From assembly GCA_000711775.1 (NCBI GenBank), contig ARYC01000320.1:105687-169686 (forward strand): a stretch of 64,000 bases of DNA, read 5' to 3'. A program made the position numbers and the translations under genes. The notes below the pieces were generated by a model. It saw only the letters and a program-made list of their open reading frames with translations, was not told the DNA's origin and did not search any database. Every line of letters starts with the position of its first letter. Within the stretch, counting starts at the first letter, position 1. The DNA is from Oxytricha trifallax (taxonomy: Eukaryota; Ciliophora; Spirotrichea; Sporadotrichida; Oxytrichidae). This document shows, one piece after another, positions 13,501 through 34,208 of this stretch.

Positions 13501-14025
13501 CATGAACTCAAACTTAATGATGATTTGAGTCCCTACAGATCTTTCAATAATCAAACAAGTGTTTTGTACTAAGATCACAGTCCAGAGAACAAAAACTATG
13601 AAAATAGATCCAATCAATTGCATTCCAATAATTAAGCTGGAAGAAATGTATTTGGAATACAAAATGAAAAGCAGACCAATAACTTATTTAGTTCAGTATA
13701 AAAGAATCAAGTTTAAGTTCTTGATTAGAGCAACCTATAGGGCTCTGATTTATAGAGAAGCACGATATCCCGTTAATAAGCTTCAAGATAATCGAATTAG
13801 AGTCAGGGTTAGCTTCTATTTAGATTAAATTTTGAAATTGGAGAAGGAAAGACAGCTAAAATAAACGTCAGAGAAGGGGATAATTTCAAAATATTGGCGC
13901 AATAATTTGTTTAAGAGCATAATATGGGAGTAGACGCAGTTTAGAAAGTATAATATCTAATTGAACAAACCTATAAAACTAAGATGTAATAACAGTAGAA
14001 TTAATAAACAGGATAAAACTATTGA
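10539..14025 (+). CDS. Ras/Rab-like GTPase fused to a long Q-rich region and repeated beta-grasp-like domains; five IESs
   Basis: ATG 10539 starts MDNTTQFMIALKVTVIGDPG, with P-loop GDPGAGKS; GNKMDVD is the G4 motif. A Q/N-rich linker follows, then three related modules (PLISLRIKLSSSHYVSASVY, LSVIVGASKKGDIVAREGDN, LNFEIGEGKTAKINVREGDN) and TGA 14023-14025. IESs inferred from pointer and frame: CCAAATT 10730/10794 (64 bp), TTTA 11469/11606 (137 bp), TTGGGAA 12639/12683 (44 bp), AAAGAT 12935/12964 (29 bp), ATT 13327/13378 (51 bp, weakest). Each deletion restores one frame, giving about 1053 codons. All segments are in order and on one strand. The GTPase fold is clear; the C-terminal modules are unidentified, possibly ubiquitin-like. 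Confidence 0.82.
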
Positions 14026-14892
14026 AGTATAATTTTATTGTGCAATTGTTTTTATTCTAATTATTTCTAAGATATATAAATATTAAATTTCAATATTTAT
14101 ATTTATATTTGACTTGAATTGAATATATTTATAATTAGCAGAGCAGTGTCTCTGTGTTCTACGAATAGATAGTGTAAGTATCTATACGCTCCGGGTCTAA
14201 GTGTGCTTGTATGAGTGTGTGAGGAGTGCTAAGTAATGAATCGCGGAGATGAGAGTGTGAGAGTGAGTGAGAGGAGAGCAATAAACCTTGATAATATCTT
14301 AATAAAACATAAAGTATTTAATTGTATAATTTGTAATTTATCAATCTAACTATAATCTGAATATTTTGAAATATTTCAATAGTTAAATTATTGAGTTTGA
14401 ATAGGAACTACTACTGAGAGTGATTCATAGCTAAGCTTTTCATATACTCATACTAGTACCTATTAGATATACGGTCCCACACATGGGCATTAATTACCTG
14501 TTTAAAAGTTTGGGGAAAGTATAGTGAAATAAATATATAAAACAAATAAATCCGTGCTATATTTACAAGTGGCTAAATCTGTTGTTCTTTACAATCTCCG
14601 TAATTAATTAGCAAATTAATAAGATTTAATATAAAAGATGGATATAACTAAAATGTGATTCATGAGCAATATAAAATAAATTAATAAGTTACACCTATTT
14701 AAAATTACTTAAATATACAACGTCTTTCTTAAATAAAACAAAATGATGCAATTTGCGATGAAGGTAAATACTATTTTTATAATTAAAGAAAGTTATAATA
14801 TTTATAAATATTATTTTTCACACCTTTTAAAAGTTTGGGTATCCCAACCTAATATTTATAGTCAAGAATATCAGCGTCAGGAGCTAGCCTAG
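14026..14892. other. Intergenic region with a GC-richer block, probable 5' segment of the ATPase gene
   Basis: The block 14137-14285 is much richer in G (gagtgtgagagtgagtgag) than its flanks and has no clear reading frame. Its start, AGCAGAGCAGT (14137-14147), recurs in inverted orientation at 25236-25246, beyond the outermost ATPase segment on the other strand. This suggests it is a 5' untranslated or promoter segment of the scrambled ATPase gene. The remainder to 14892 is AT-rich. Confidence 0.4.
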
Positions 14893-25197
<10,305 letters not shown>

Positions 25198-25511
25198 TGA
25201 TATAAGATAGATATAATGTTATATTCATTTTTGAGACTGCTCTGCTGTTTCTAAGCACTAAACTTGTCCGTCATATGTAATTAAGACGCACGTAAGATTT
25301 ACAATCAAATAAAATTTATATATTTACTTATTATTAATCTCATACAAATATAAATACTCTCTAGTACTCACTCACCCTATAACACATATAAAATTAATTA
25401 ATCCAGTATAAACAATAAAAGCAAGAAGCCTACAAGATAGTCTCTAGACAAATATCTAAGATGCATTTATGAAACATTTGTTGAAGAATTTATTAATATT
25501 TGCTTTAAATC

Positions 25512-25936
25512 AATTTAATATTGTAGAAATACATTTGAATTTGGAAAATTAATTATTAATTTAATTACTATAACTCAAAATAGTGGCAGTTAAAGTTGAC
25601 CAATTTAAACGATATAGGGCTTGTTTGATAGAGAATTCAAAATTAGCTGGACTTTATTATTGGAGGTACTATTTTATCGCATCTCTGGAGCGAGATAACT
25701 CGACTTTAATAAAACACCTCTAAATTCATTAAATTGTACCCTCACTTTAAAGTGAAGTTATCTCGCTCCAGAGATGCGATAAAATAGTACCTCCAATAAT
25801 AAAGTCCAGCTAATTTTGAATTCTCTATCAAACAAGCCCTATATCGTTTAAATTGGCCAACTTTAACTGCCACTATTTTGAGTTATAGTAATTAAATTAA
25901 TAATTAATTTTCCAAATTCAAATGTATTTCTACAAT
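25512..25936. repeat. Foldback element, family A copy 2
   Basis: Arms about 25512-25706 and 25751-25936 are inverted copies with a short centre. It shares the mid-arm word AAATTAGCTGGACTTTATTA, the motif TCTGGAGCGAGATAAC and the terminal motif AAATACATTTGAATTTGG with the copy at 19790-20210. It lies just outside the outermost ATPase segment. Non-coding. Confidence 0.85.
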
Positions 25937-26518
25937 AGCAACATATTAAAAATTTGAAAAATTGCAAAAGTCAAATATTCTTAATCAAATATAAAGTTTG
26001 ACACTTTAATTAGACTTAATATTATTGTTTTGATTAATATTATAAGACATTATGGCTCTCATTTTTATTCTCTTTTTTAGGAATAAAGCATGAAATTTAG
26101 GAAATTAAGTTAACTAAGATATAAATTTTAATTTTTCATTTCCAACGCAATAATGTAATTGATTATTATAAAAAAAAGTTTTAGTTTAAAATTTAATTTC
26201 AAAACACAAATAATTTAATTATATAAAATAAATTAAGAAATAAATATAAAATTTATTGAATATAAAAAATTTGAAGGAAGAAAAAATATATGTTGGCCTT
26301 GATGATGTAAATTATGACTCTCTAAAACATTAAAGTAAACTTATTAATTTTGATATAATTAAAAGATAAAAATGTCTAACTATAAGTAAAGTTTTTGTTC
26401 GCCCATCGCTATTTTCAAATATCTAAATAAATTTCTCTATTTCATTTTATCTCATTTAAAATAAATCAAATAGTAAATTCGAAATATCCTTAGCCAATAT
26501 TGAATTTAAATACTCATT
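25937..26518. other. AT-rich intergenic DNA
   Basis: No coding segment, RNA gene or clear repeat seen. Confidence 0.5.
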
Positions 26519-26776
26519 ATTGCTAAAATAGATAAAAATAGGAAATTTGAGAAATATAAATAAAGATAAAATATATAATTAATAATAACTGTCATGAATT
26601 AGGAGTGTTCCTAATGCTATTTTGATTTAAATTTTAAATCTATTAAATTAATTAATTAAATAATTATATTTAGTGGGCAGGTGGGCTGGCAGGGTCTTAA
26701 GCAGACCACTTTTGTAAATAAATATATAATTTATATTAAATTACAAAGTTTATTACAGATGCGCAGACTGCTAATG
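26519..26776. repeat. Left arm of a near-identical inverted repeat (~255 bp)
   Basis: Starts at attgctaaaatagataaaaa and ends at gatgcgcagactgcta, next to the coding insert. Nearly every base matches the arm at 27333-27586 in inverted orientation, including the GC-rich block gtgggcaggtgggctggcag. Only a few substitutions and small indels separate the arms, so the inverted duplication is recent or maintained by conversion. Confidence 0.9.
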
Positions 26777-27333
26777 GAGACAAAGATGCCGGAGATCGCC
26801 AAGCCGGATATACATATTACTTAGAGTACACTGTCTCCACCCGGATCCTTGATCAAGAACTCAAATGCACCGTCTGTGAGCAGGGCGGTTGTGATAGCAT
26901 GAGCCACGCGCAAAACTAATGATCTCTGGTTGAACGTTATCTATAGAGTTGGTTAGATACAAACATGATACTTACTGTAACAATAGACGCCGTCATCTTT
27001 GTAATATTCGGGACAGGCATCAACGCATTCTTTGGTGTCAACAACAATGAAGTTTTCTTCGGTATCGCAGACACATTCGTCATCTTCAAGGTTTGTACCA
27101 TCAGAACTGCAAGAGAGACATTTACCATCACGATCGGTGCAAAGTCCATCATCTGTGTTTCCAAATTGATTAGCTGGGCAGGTACCACAGATGTCGGTGT
27201 CTTCATCGAGAAACTAGTTAGTTGGGCATTTGGTAGATAGATCTGCATCTGTTGCGTCACAACCAGCACAGCTTGGCCCTCAAGAGCACCAGAACCGTGT
27301 CCTCAGGCAGCTCCGTATGAAGTCTCGTGGTCG
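26757..27333. CDS. Cys-rich (growth-factor-receptor-like repeat) protein fragments, scrambled with inversion
   Basis: Plus-strand segment 26757-26894 reads TYYLEYTVSTRILDQELK then CTVCEQGGC. Minus-strand segment 27264 down to about 26905 reads CDATDADLSTKCPTNQFL, then CGTCPANQFG, CLSCSSDG, CVCDTEENF, CVDACPEYY. The pointer GGTTGTGA (26887-26894; inverted at 27257-27264) joins them in frame through GGCD, giving a regular C-x2-C spacing. The minus segment has a likely 35-nt GT-AG intron (26945-26979), after which it reads NVQPEIISFARGSCYH. A third Cys-containing piece (CTGCYDHETSYG) lies at 27265-27333. Such Cys-rich repeats occur in ciliate surface or secreted proteins. Start and end are not found. 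Confidence 0.72.
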
Positions 27334-27586
27334 TAGCAGCCTGTGCATCTGTAATAAACTTTGTAATTTAATATAAATATATATTTATTTACAAAAGTGG
27401 TCTGCTTAAGACCCTGCCAGCCCACCTGCCCACTAATTATATTATTTATTTTATTAATTTAATAGATTTAAAATTTAAATCAAAATAGCATTAGGAACAC
27501 TCCTAATTCATGACAGTTATTATTAATTATATATTTTATCTTTATTTATATTTCTTAAATTTCCTATTTTTATCTATTTTAGCAAT
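27333..27586. repeat. Right arm of the near-identical inverted repeat
   Basis: Inverted copy of 26519-26776. The two arms bracket about 555 bp of coding segments of the Cys-rich gene. Ends at tatttttatctattttagcaat. Confidence 0.9.
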
Positions 27587-28276
27587 ATTAAAATATCTTT
27601 GATAATAATAATAATGGGAATAAATTCATCTAGATATAAAATGATATTATTTTAGAAATTCAAATAGATTTAGTAATATTCGTAATCTTAAAAATTTCCT
27701 TTTTATATTAATTCGTCATTTCATAGATGCTTTTTTCATCCCAGTTTTTATAAATATTTTTAGTCAAAATTTATTGAGCTTTTATGTCTTTTCTATAAAA
27801 CTATAATTAAGAACTTTAATTGAAGAAGTAAATTAATTTTAATAATCTTAAATAGAATAATACCCATACAATAAATTTAATTATAGATATTTTTTATATA
27901 GTTAAATTGATATATTTCGAAAATAAAATTATTTATTTTCATTTCTATATAATGGAAGTAAAGAAAATTAAATAATGAAATAAATATAAGATAAGAAAGC
28001 AATAAAATTAATAAATTCTGACTAAAATAGAAAATAAAATCATATAAATAAAATAACCAAAATGATAATTATAAGATCATTTGTTATGAAAATATTTTCC
28101 AATTATAAATCTCTTTTATTTGACCAATTTATTCCAAATATGAATAATCAAGATATTAGTATTCCTGGAAATAAAAATAATTGTTAAAACCCCAATGCTA
28201 TTATTTACAATTTTTTGTAGACGATAGAAATTAATGAAAATACATTTACTTGAAACTTAATATCATATAAATCACT
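27587..28276. other. AT-rich intergenic DNA
   Basis: Nothing recognisable. A short purine run of ATAATA units lies at 27602-27620. Confidence 0.5.
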
Positions 28277-29735
28277 TCACAAATTGTCTAATCTTTCTCT
28301 CAAGGTCTTGAGCTGCTCCTGCCTCTCCCGGTCCAGGTCCTTGATCTCTTCGCATTCTCCATCCTTTGGTCTGAATTTCAATGCTTCCTTCATCAACGAA
28401 TCCACGGTGTCCTTGGTGAGGGCGGGCTTGAATCTCTGCAGGAACTGAGGGGGGAGGTGGGGGGAGCTCTGCATCAGCATGGCCAGGTCCTTCTTGAATC
28501 TCTTCATGACGCTATCTCTTCTCTGCCTTTCCTTGCTTAGTGACAGGGGTCTCTTGTCTCTTTCAGCAGCTTGGTTCATGATGTTGTCTACAGTCTCATT
28601 ATTCTTGATTGGGTCTTAGTTGGTAGGAGTACTCAGAATGTCTAGCTCAGGAGAACTTCACATTGGGATTTTTAAAATCGTTGAATTTGACAGTGAGCTT
28701 GTTGCAGGCGAATTTGAATGATTTCAGCAATCAACATTAGTCGTATCGTACCTCGATCGAGAGAGCACAGCCCGAGCTAGCGAGTTACAAATAACTGGGC
28801 AGGCAGCTGTTTACCATACTAAGATTATCCGAGGAATACTTTTGCTGATGACGCCAGGTAGTTGGAATATTCAAAATCACTCGACCCTCAGAGTCCTCAT
28901 AAGTCGGCTCCATGCAGTGAGTGCCCTAATGTATGCGACCTTAAGCCAACGCATGTAGAGTGCTGCCCCCAAACAGGCCAGTTTGACTGCCATAGACTAG
29001 GGTGCCAAGAATCCTGATTTAGAAGGGTTTACTCTGATACACTTTAGCACTAGAGTAGTATGAATTTCACTAAGGCGCAATGCACTAGAGCTTCGTGCTT
29101 TGGCATAAGAGTTTAGTGCCTTTGGCTACTCATGAGTATTCAGGATGCCAACTGGCTTGGTGGCTGAGCCAACGGTATCTGGACAGCAGGCGTTCTTGAG
29201 ATAATTGCTGGGACTCGCCCCCTGATCAGTTATCTTAGGTAATAGGTTACGTTGTGCTCCTTCCCTACATATGGTGTGAACAACTAAGGCTGGAATCTTA
29301 CCTGGTGAGAGGTGCAGAGACATCCGTGGTGGGATCCAAGAAGTCACCCATGGTTTGGTGGTGTGTCGAATCATCATGAGAACATCCAATATGGCGGCCG
29401 CCATCTTCCTTCTAAATACTACAAACGCTATCCAAAGCCTCGTCCACTAATGTCGAATAAGAGAGCGTGGAGCGCAAGCCAAGAATACTGCTAACCACTC
29501 GTCAGAGTGGTCCCCGGCTTCTGTTCGCCTTCTGAATGTTGCTCAGGAGAATGCCCAAACGCTGTTTGAAAGATGTCCTTGTTAGTAGTGGATCGTCAAA
29601 CTCAAGATGGTCAAGCAGCAGATCCTCTGAGGGGTCCTCCAGCAGCTATGGGTCGTCTTGCTGGCTGAGCGGGGCGTTAGAATTGAGGAGCAGTAGGTTC
29701 ATATGTTGGATTCGTGGGTTTGTTAGAGATTCTAA
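28277..29735 (-). pseudogene. GC-rich protein-like region, unrecognised, with in-frame TGA codons and frame changes
   Basis: About 1.4 kb near 50% GC in a 25% GC setting. On the minus strand, long protein-like stretches appear: from about 29700 a Leu/Asp-rich one (MNLLLLNSNAPLSQQDDPQ, LLTRTSFKQRLGILLSN), then after an in-frame TGA near 29505 SSILGLRSTLSYSTLVDEAL and HHQTMGDFLDPTTDVSAPL. Near the end come FACNKLTVKFNDFKNP and a 100-residue charged helix-rich C-terminus (ERQRRDSVMKRFKKDLAML, ERQEQLKTLRERLDNL) closing at TGA 28279-28277. TAG is used as Gln. Either this is a gene split by small IESs, or a decayed GC-rich mobile element. No family recognised. Confidence 0.45.
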
Positions 29736-29813
29736 AGTAATATTATAGGGGTTTGAGGATTTATAATAATTAAATTCAGCATCTCGTCATTTTGGTAGCT
29801 TTAGTAGAATAGC

Positions 29814-29907
<94 letters not shown>

Positions 29908-29908
29908 A
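29814..29908. repeat. (TAC)n trinucleotide microsatellite
   Basis: About 31 uninterrupted TAC units. Flanks carry a short inverted match (ttggtagctttagta at 29791 and tactaaagctaccaaa at 29926), so the array sits inside a small hairpin-like structure. Confidence 0.95.
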
Positions 29909-29961
29909 GGACCCTCTAATAAATTACTAAAGCTACCAAATCGATAATTATTATAATTCAC

Positions 29962-30552
29962 ACTTGATTAATTTAATACGTCACCCAAATCTTGTAAATA
30001 ACAGCATTGGGGTTTTACCAAAATTTATTTTGGAGATAAAAGCTATTAAGATATAAAAAAAATAAACTTTTATTTTTAATTTAAGTTATAAACTTAAAAC
30101 TTTGCCAATAAATGTAAAAATAAATTTATACAAAATGATAGAGACTTCGTTATATTCTTTTAATAATTTTTAAAGAGATTTTATTTAGCCTATTTTTCAT
30201 TAATAGCAAATATAGAATTAATGATTTAAGAATTTAATATATTGATTTTCTGATGTGTTTCTAATTTCAGTTATTTTATTATATTTTCATATTATTTGTT
30301 CTTTTCCTATAATATAATCTTTACTTTAGACTAGCTCCTAAAAATATTTTTTAATATTAAAGTATATTTATCACCTATTTTATAATTGCCATTTCTATTT
30401 TAATTACTAAAATTACTCTAATTTAGTATAAAAAGTATACATCCAAAATATTTTACTACTATAATAAAACGAATTAGAATTATTATAAAAGATATTTAAG
30501 CTTTAAATAATATACTAAGTGAAGTAATAATTTATAAATATAGTAATTAAAA
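29962..30552. other. AT-rich upstream region
   Basis: No coding segment seen. It contains the presumed upstream region of the four-exon gene. Confidence 0.5.
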
Positions 30553-31842
30553 ATGGAAATGCAAAATAACTTTCAGAAGTTTGCGAAAATTGAAGAAAAG
30601 GCAAAATAACGAACAGCTTTTATCGTCAAGAAAATGAAGAATTTTAGGGTAATTACAATAAAATCTAATATTTTAATCTATAGGCTAGATTTATGAAGCA
30701 AGTAAAGTATGAAATGACAAGGAAAAATGTAGCTAGACTTCCTCAAGAAGAACTTAATGATTAATTTGTTTCAGTAAGTTTTTTTAATGCTTGCAATAAT
30801 TATTTTCCATTTTTTATTTCTTAATTGACTAATAAACAATAGGCTGATGAGTATAGAGAGATTCTTTAGCATGATGAGATATAGGAATAACTCGAAGAAA
30901 CAATTAGGGTTTCATTTTTAGATAATTCTTAAATTACTCTCAAAAAAACTGTCTTTGATAAAATCTAATAATAAATCAAAGAGAAGCAAAGTAAGTTATA
31001 TCATCAAAATTTTTGTATTTATAAAATTTAATATAGAAGAAAAGTTTTTGAATGTAAACAATCAGACTGCATTATAAAAATCAAAATCAACTTTTAGGGA
31101 AATAAGATAGAGATTTCACTCTCTAGATAAAAGAGGTCTATAATTAAAGCTCAAACCTACACCATCACAGAATTTAAATTCAGATAATTAACTTCAATAG
31201 AATTATAGCTATTTACAACGTTAGGAAAGTATCGCATCTTCTACATATCATAAGAGTAACTATAAGAATAAATAGTCTGCTTCAGTTTCTAGAAGGCCTT
31301 CAAATGATAACTTCTTTTCATTAACTGCATTGTAAAACCTAAGCAATAACTAACAAGTTCCTCCTAATTTCTCCCTAAGTAAAAAGTCTTCATTTCCACT
31401 TTTGACAATAGTCAGTGATCTATAGGAGTACCATAACTCTAAATAGCTAACTAGGTAAATCTCGAATGCTTCCTCGAATAGAATAAACTATACAAACCAA
31501 AATACTCGCATTGGCTCAGCCTCTTCAGCAAGAGAAAGTTTGTCAAATTACAATCACAATAACAGTAACTCCAGAAATAAGGTCTCAATTCCTTCATTAC
31601 TCCTGCCTCAAGTAAAGGAAACAATAAAGTAAAAGCAAAGAATTGATAAAATTATCGATAACTGTAGACGACTACAAGAGAAAGAAGCGTTTAAGAGCTA
31701 AGCAATCAAGAAATCTGCGAAGTATTTAGACGATGGAATGAACTCAGACTTTAATAAACTATAGAAAAAGATACAAATTATACTATCATTGAATAATGAA
31801 TTTAATACTTAACAAGCTAAAAATCTGACTGCGAGACTTTGA
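30553..31842 (+). CDS. Ser/Asn/Gln-rich protein with three short introns, no IES
   Basis: ATG 30553 (MEMQNNFQKFAKIEEKAKQR) to TGA 31840-31842. Three GT-AG introns are read directly: 30649-30683 (35 nt), 30774-30842 (69 nt) and 30991-31036 (46 nt). The spliced CDS is 1140 nt, 379 residues. The N-terminal 110 residues are charged and helical (QVKYEMTRKNVARLPQEEL). The middle is low complexity (S, N, Q). The C-terminus is again helical (KQKQRIDKIIDNCRRLQEKE). No domain recognised; possibly a cytoskeletal or coiled-coil protein. It is an uninterrupted germline gene between AT-rich flanks. Confidence 0.8.
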
Positions 31843-33771
31843 AAATAATATATTTATTTTTATTTGTAATCTTTATACCTCTAGACTCACTTAAGTAAAT
31901 TCATAATAGATGAGTTATAATGTAAAAAAATATTTGAAATTACCAATCTTATTTGTTTTAAATAATAAAATAATATAAACTATCCTCTCATGAATTTCAT
32001 ATAAATTAATTCTTTTTCCTCAATTAATAATTTAATTTATATTTTATTAATGAATAACTTGCAAACTTAATTAGAAACAATATTTTTAAAAATATAAATC
32101 AAGAACCAATGTTTTTAAGTAATCTTTACATTATGCTAAGCATTGTAATTTTTTATCAAGTATTATCGCTAGTTAAATTATTAATCATGAAATTCTAAGA
32201 ATTATTATGATATTAATTTTTGATAATTTCAATTCACTCTATCTATTATTTATTTTAAAAATGGACTCTGTATTTGTTGTATTTATTCATTTATTGGCAG
32301 ATATTATACACCTATATTTATTGAATTTTTATAATCAAATACTATTAGAGAAATGATTATAAATATAAAACAATATTATTAATTTATATGTTTTTAATTT
32401 TTAATAGAAGATCTGAGATTACTATCTATTTTTTTAAATAAATTATTTTTTAACAAAATTATAATTAAAATTATTTTTATATTTATTGTGCTTTAGTGAA
32501 TGCTTTGAAATATAATCAAAGAAATGTTAACATGATATTTTTTATTAAATTAAAAACTATATTATTAAATATATATTAAACAACTTTTTTTAGGTTAATA
32601 AAATTATGTTTATATTTATATATTAAATGTGTTTTTAGTTTTCTAAAATAATTATTGATATTTTTAATTATAACAAATTTCATTTGTAAACAATTATTGC
32701 AATTATTTTAGTCTAAATTATATAAATAAATGAAACCTTAATTAATACTTTTTCCATTAATTTTTATTTAATTCTTAATAAATTATATTTCAATATCAAA
32801 TTACTATAGATTTATTTCTAATTTTTAAATAAATTTTAAAATAGATTAATTTCTAATTTTAATATTTTCATATGACTTAATTCAATAGGTGAATTGCTTC
32901 AAATACGCTATAGAGTAACAATCATTAATTAAATTTAGTAGCTTACAGAATCTATTTAGTCTTTAATTGAGATAATTTTGAATGATTTTTAATATTTTGC
33001 TATAATTAAAAATATTAAAATAGTTTATGTTATTTCGGATTAAATCTCATCTTGAAATATTACAATCAAAACATTTTCTATAAATCATGTTTATAATTTC
33101 CAAGCCACTTGTAGTATAAATACTCTGTAATTTTATCTAAATTACTATAACATTTCAAATAAGTTTTGCTTCGTCATTACTAATTAATAATTTATTTATT
33201 TTTACAATAATGGATTAGTATATCATTATTTAAAAATATAAAATCTATCTAAATTAATCTTCTCAAAGATATCAATGTCTATTTTTTTTATAATTCAATC
33301 ATTGATTATAATTATTTGATAATTAGCTTCTTAAAATTTAACGGACAAAGCTATGGCTTTTTCATAAATAAAATAAAAATACATTTAAAATATCGTATCA
33401 TAAAGTCTTAAACTTTAGTATTATAATATTTATAGTGTGATTTTTTTCGAAACAATTTACTTTACATTTATTGGTGACTTTTATATTTTATTTATGAATT
33501 TAGTTTTTATTAAAAAGCTGATAATATTCATTATCTTATATAAAATTGCAGCTTATTGGAAATTTTTAAGATTGCAAATGTAACTTTTACTTTAATATTT
33601 TATATTTCACAGAAATCTTTTAGTGGAAAATTTCCTGACCATACAACATTTAGTTCCTATATATTTAAAATGTATTCTCAATAAAAAAAATGCTAAAAAT
33701 ATTACTCTGAAATTAATAATCCTTTAATTATCCATAAACATCTCTAAGGATATTAGCTTTTTAGGTATTTT
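31843..33771. other. Gene-poor AT-rich DNA
   Basis: About 1.9 kb of extremely AT-rich sequence with no supported gene, RNA or repeat structure. Confidence 0.55.
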
Positions 33772-34208
33772 TTTATTATAGTAAGAATACTTTTAACTTA
33801 ATAAAATAAATTTTAACTTAAGTAACAATTATTTAAATTTCTTGATGGTTAATAGTTTTTGAGACAAATGAAAAATGGTAAATACTCGATAGAAATTATA
33901 AAATCTTGTGAACTATACTTTTGACATACCCCTCTATCTCATTTTTCTTCAGCATGATAACTCCTATTAATATTTTTGATTAAAATTAACTTAGAAAATC
34001 AAAAATATTAATAGGAGTTATCATGCTGAAGAAAAATGAGATAGAGGGGTATGTCAATAGTATAGTTCACAAGATTTTATAATTTCTATCGAGTATTTAC
34101 CATTTTTCATTTGTCTAAAAAACTATTAACCATCAAGAAATTTAAATAATTGTTACTTAAGTTAAAATTTATTTTATTAAGTTAAAAGTATTCTACTATA
34201 ATAAAAAT
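33772..34208. repeat. Near-perfect 437-bp palindrome (foldback element B)
   Basis: Arms of about 210 bp run from ttaacttaataaaataaatt to the centre at about 33985 and back. The centre-proximal sequence (tacccctctatctcattttt and agcatgataac) resembles the corresponding part of the foldback at 37576-38067 (tacccctctctctttagcat, gagataa), suggesting a diverged member of the same family. Non-coding. Confidence 0.88.

Noticed and set aside
26965-27240. Plus-strand 91-codon frame opposite the Cys-rich segment
   Set aside because: It is the antisense shadow of the minus-strand Cys-rich reading; Cys spacing and Gln-TAG use support the minus strand.
29776-29961. Poly-valine open frame
   Set aside because: It is only the translation of the (TAC)n microsatellite.
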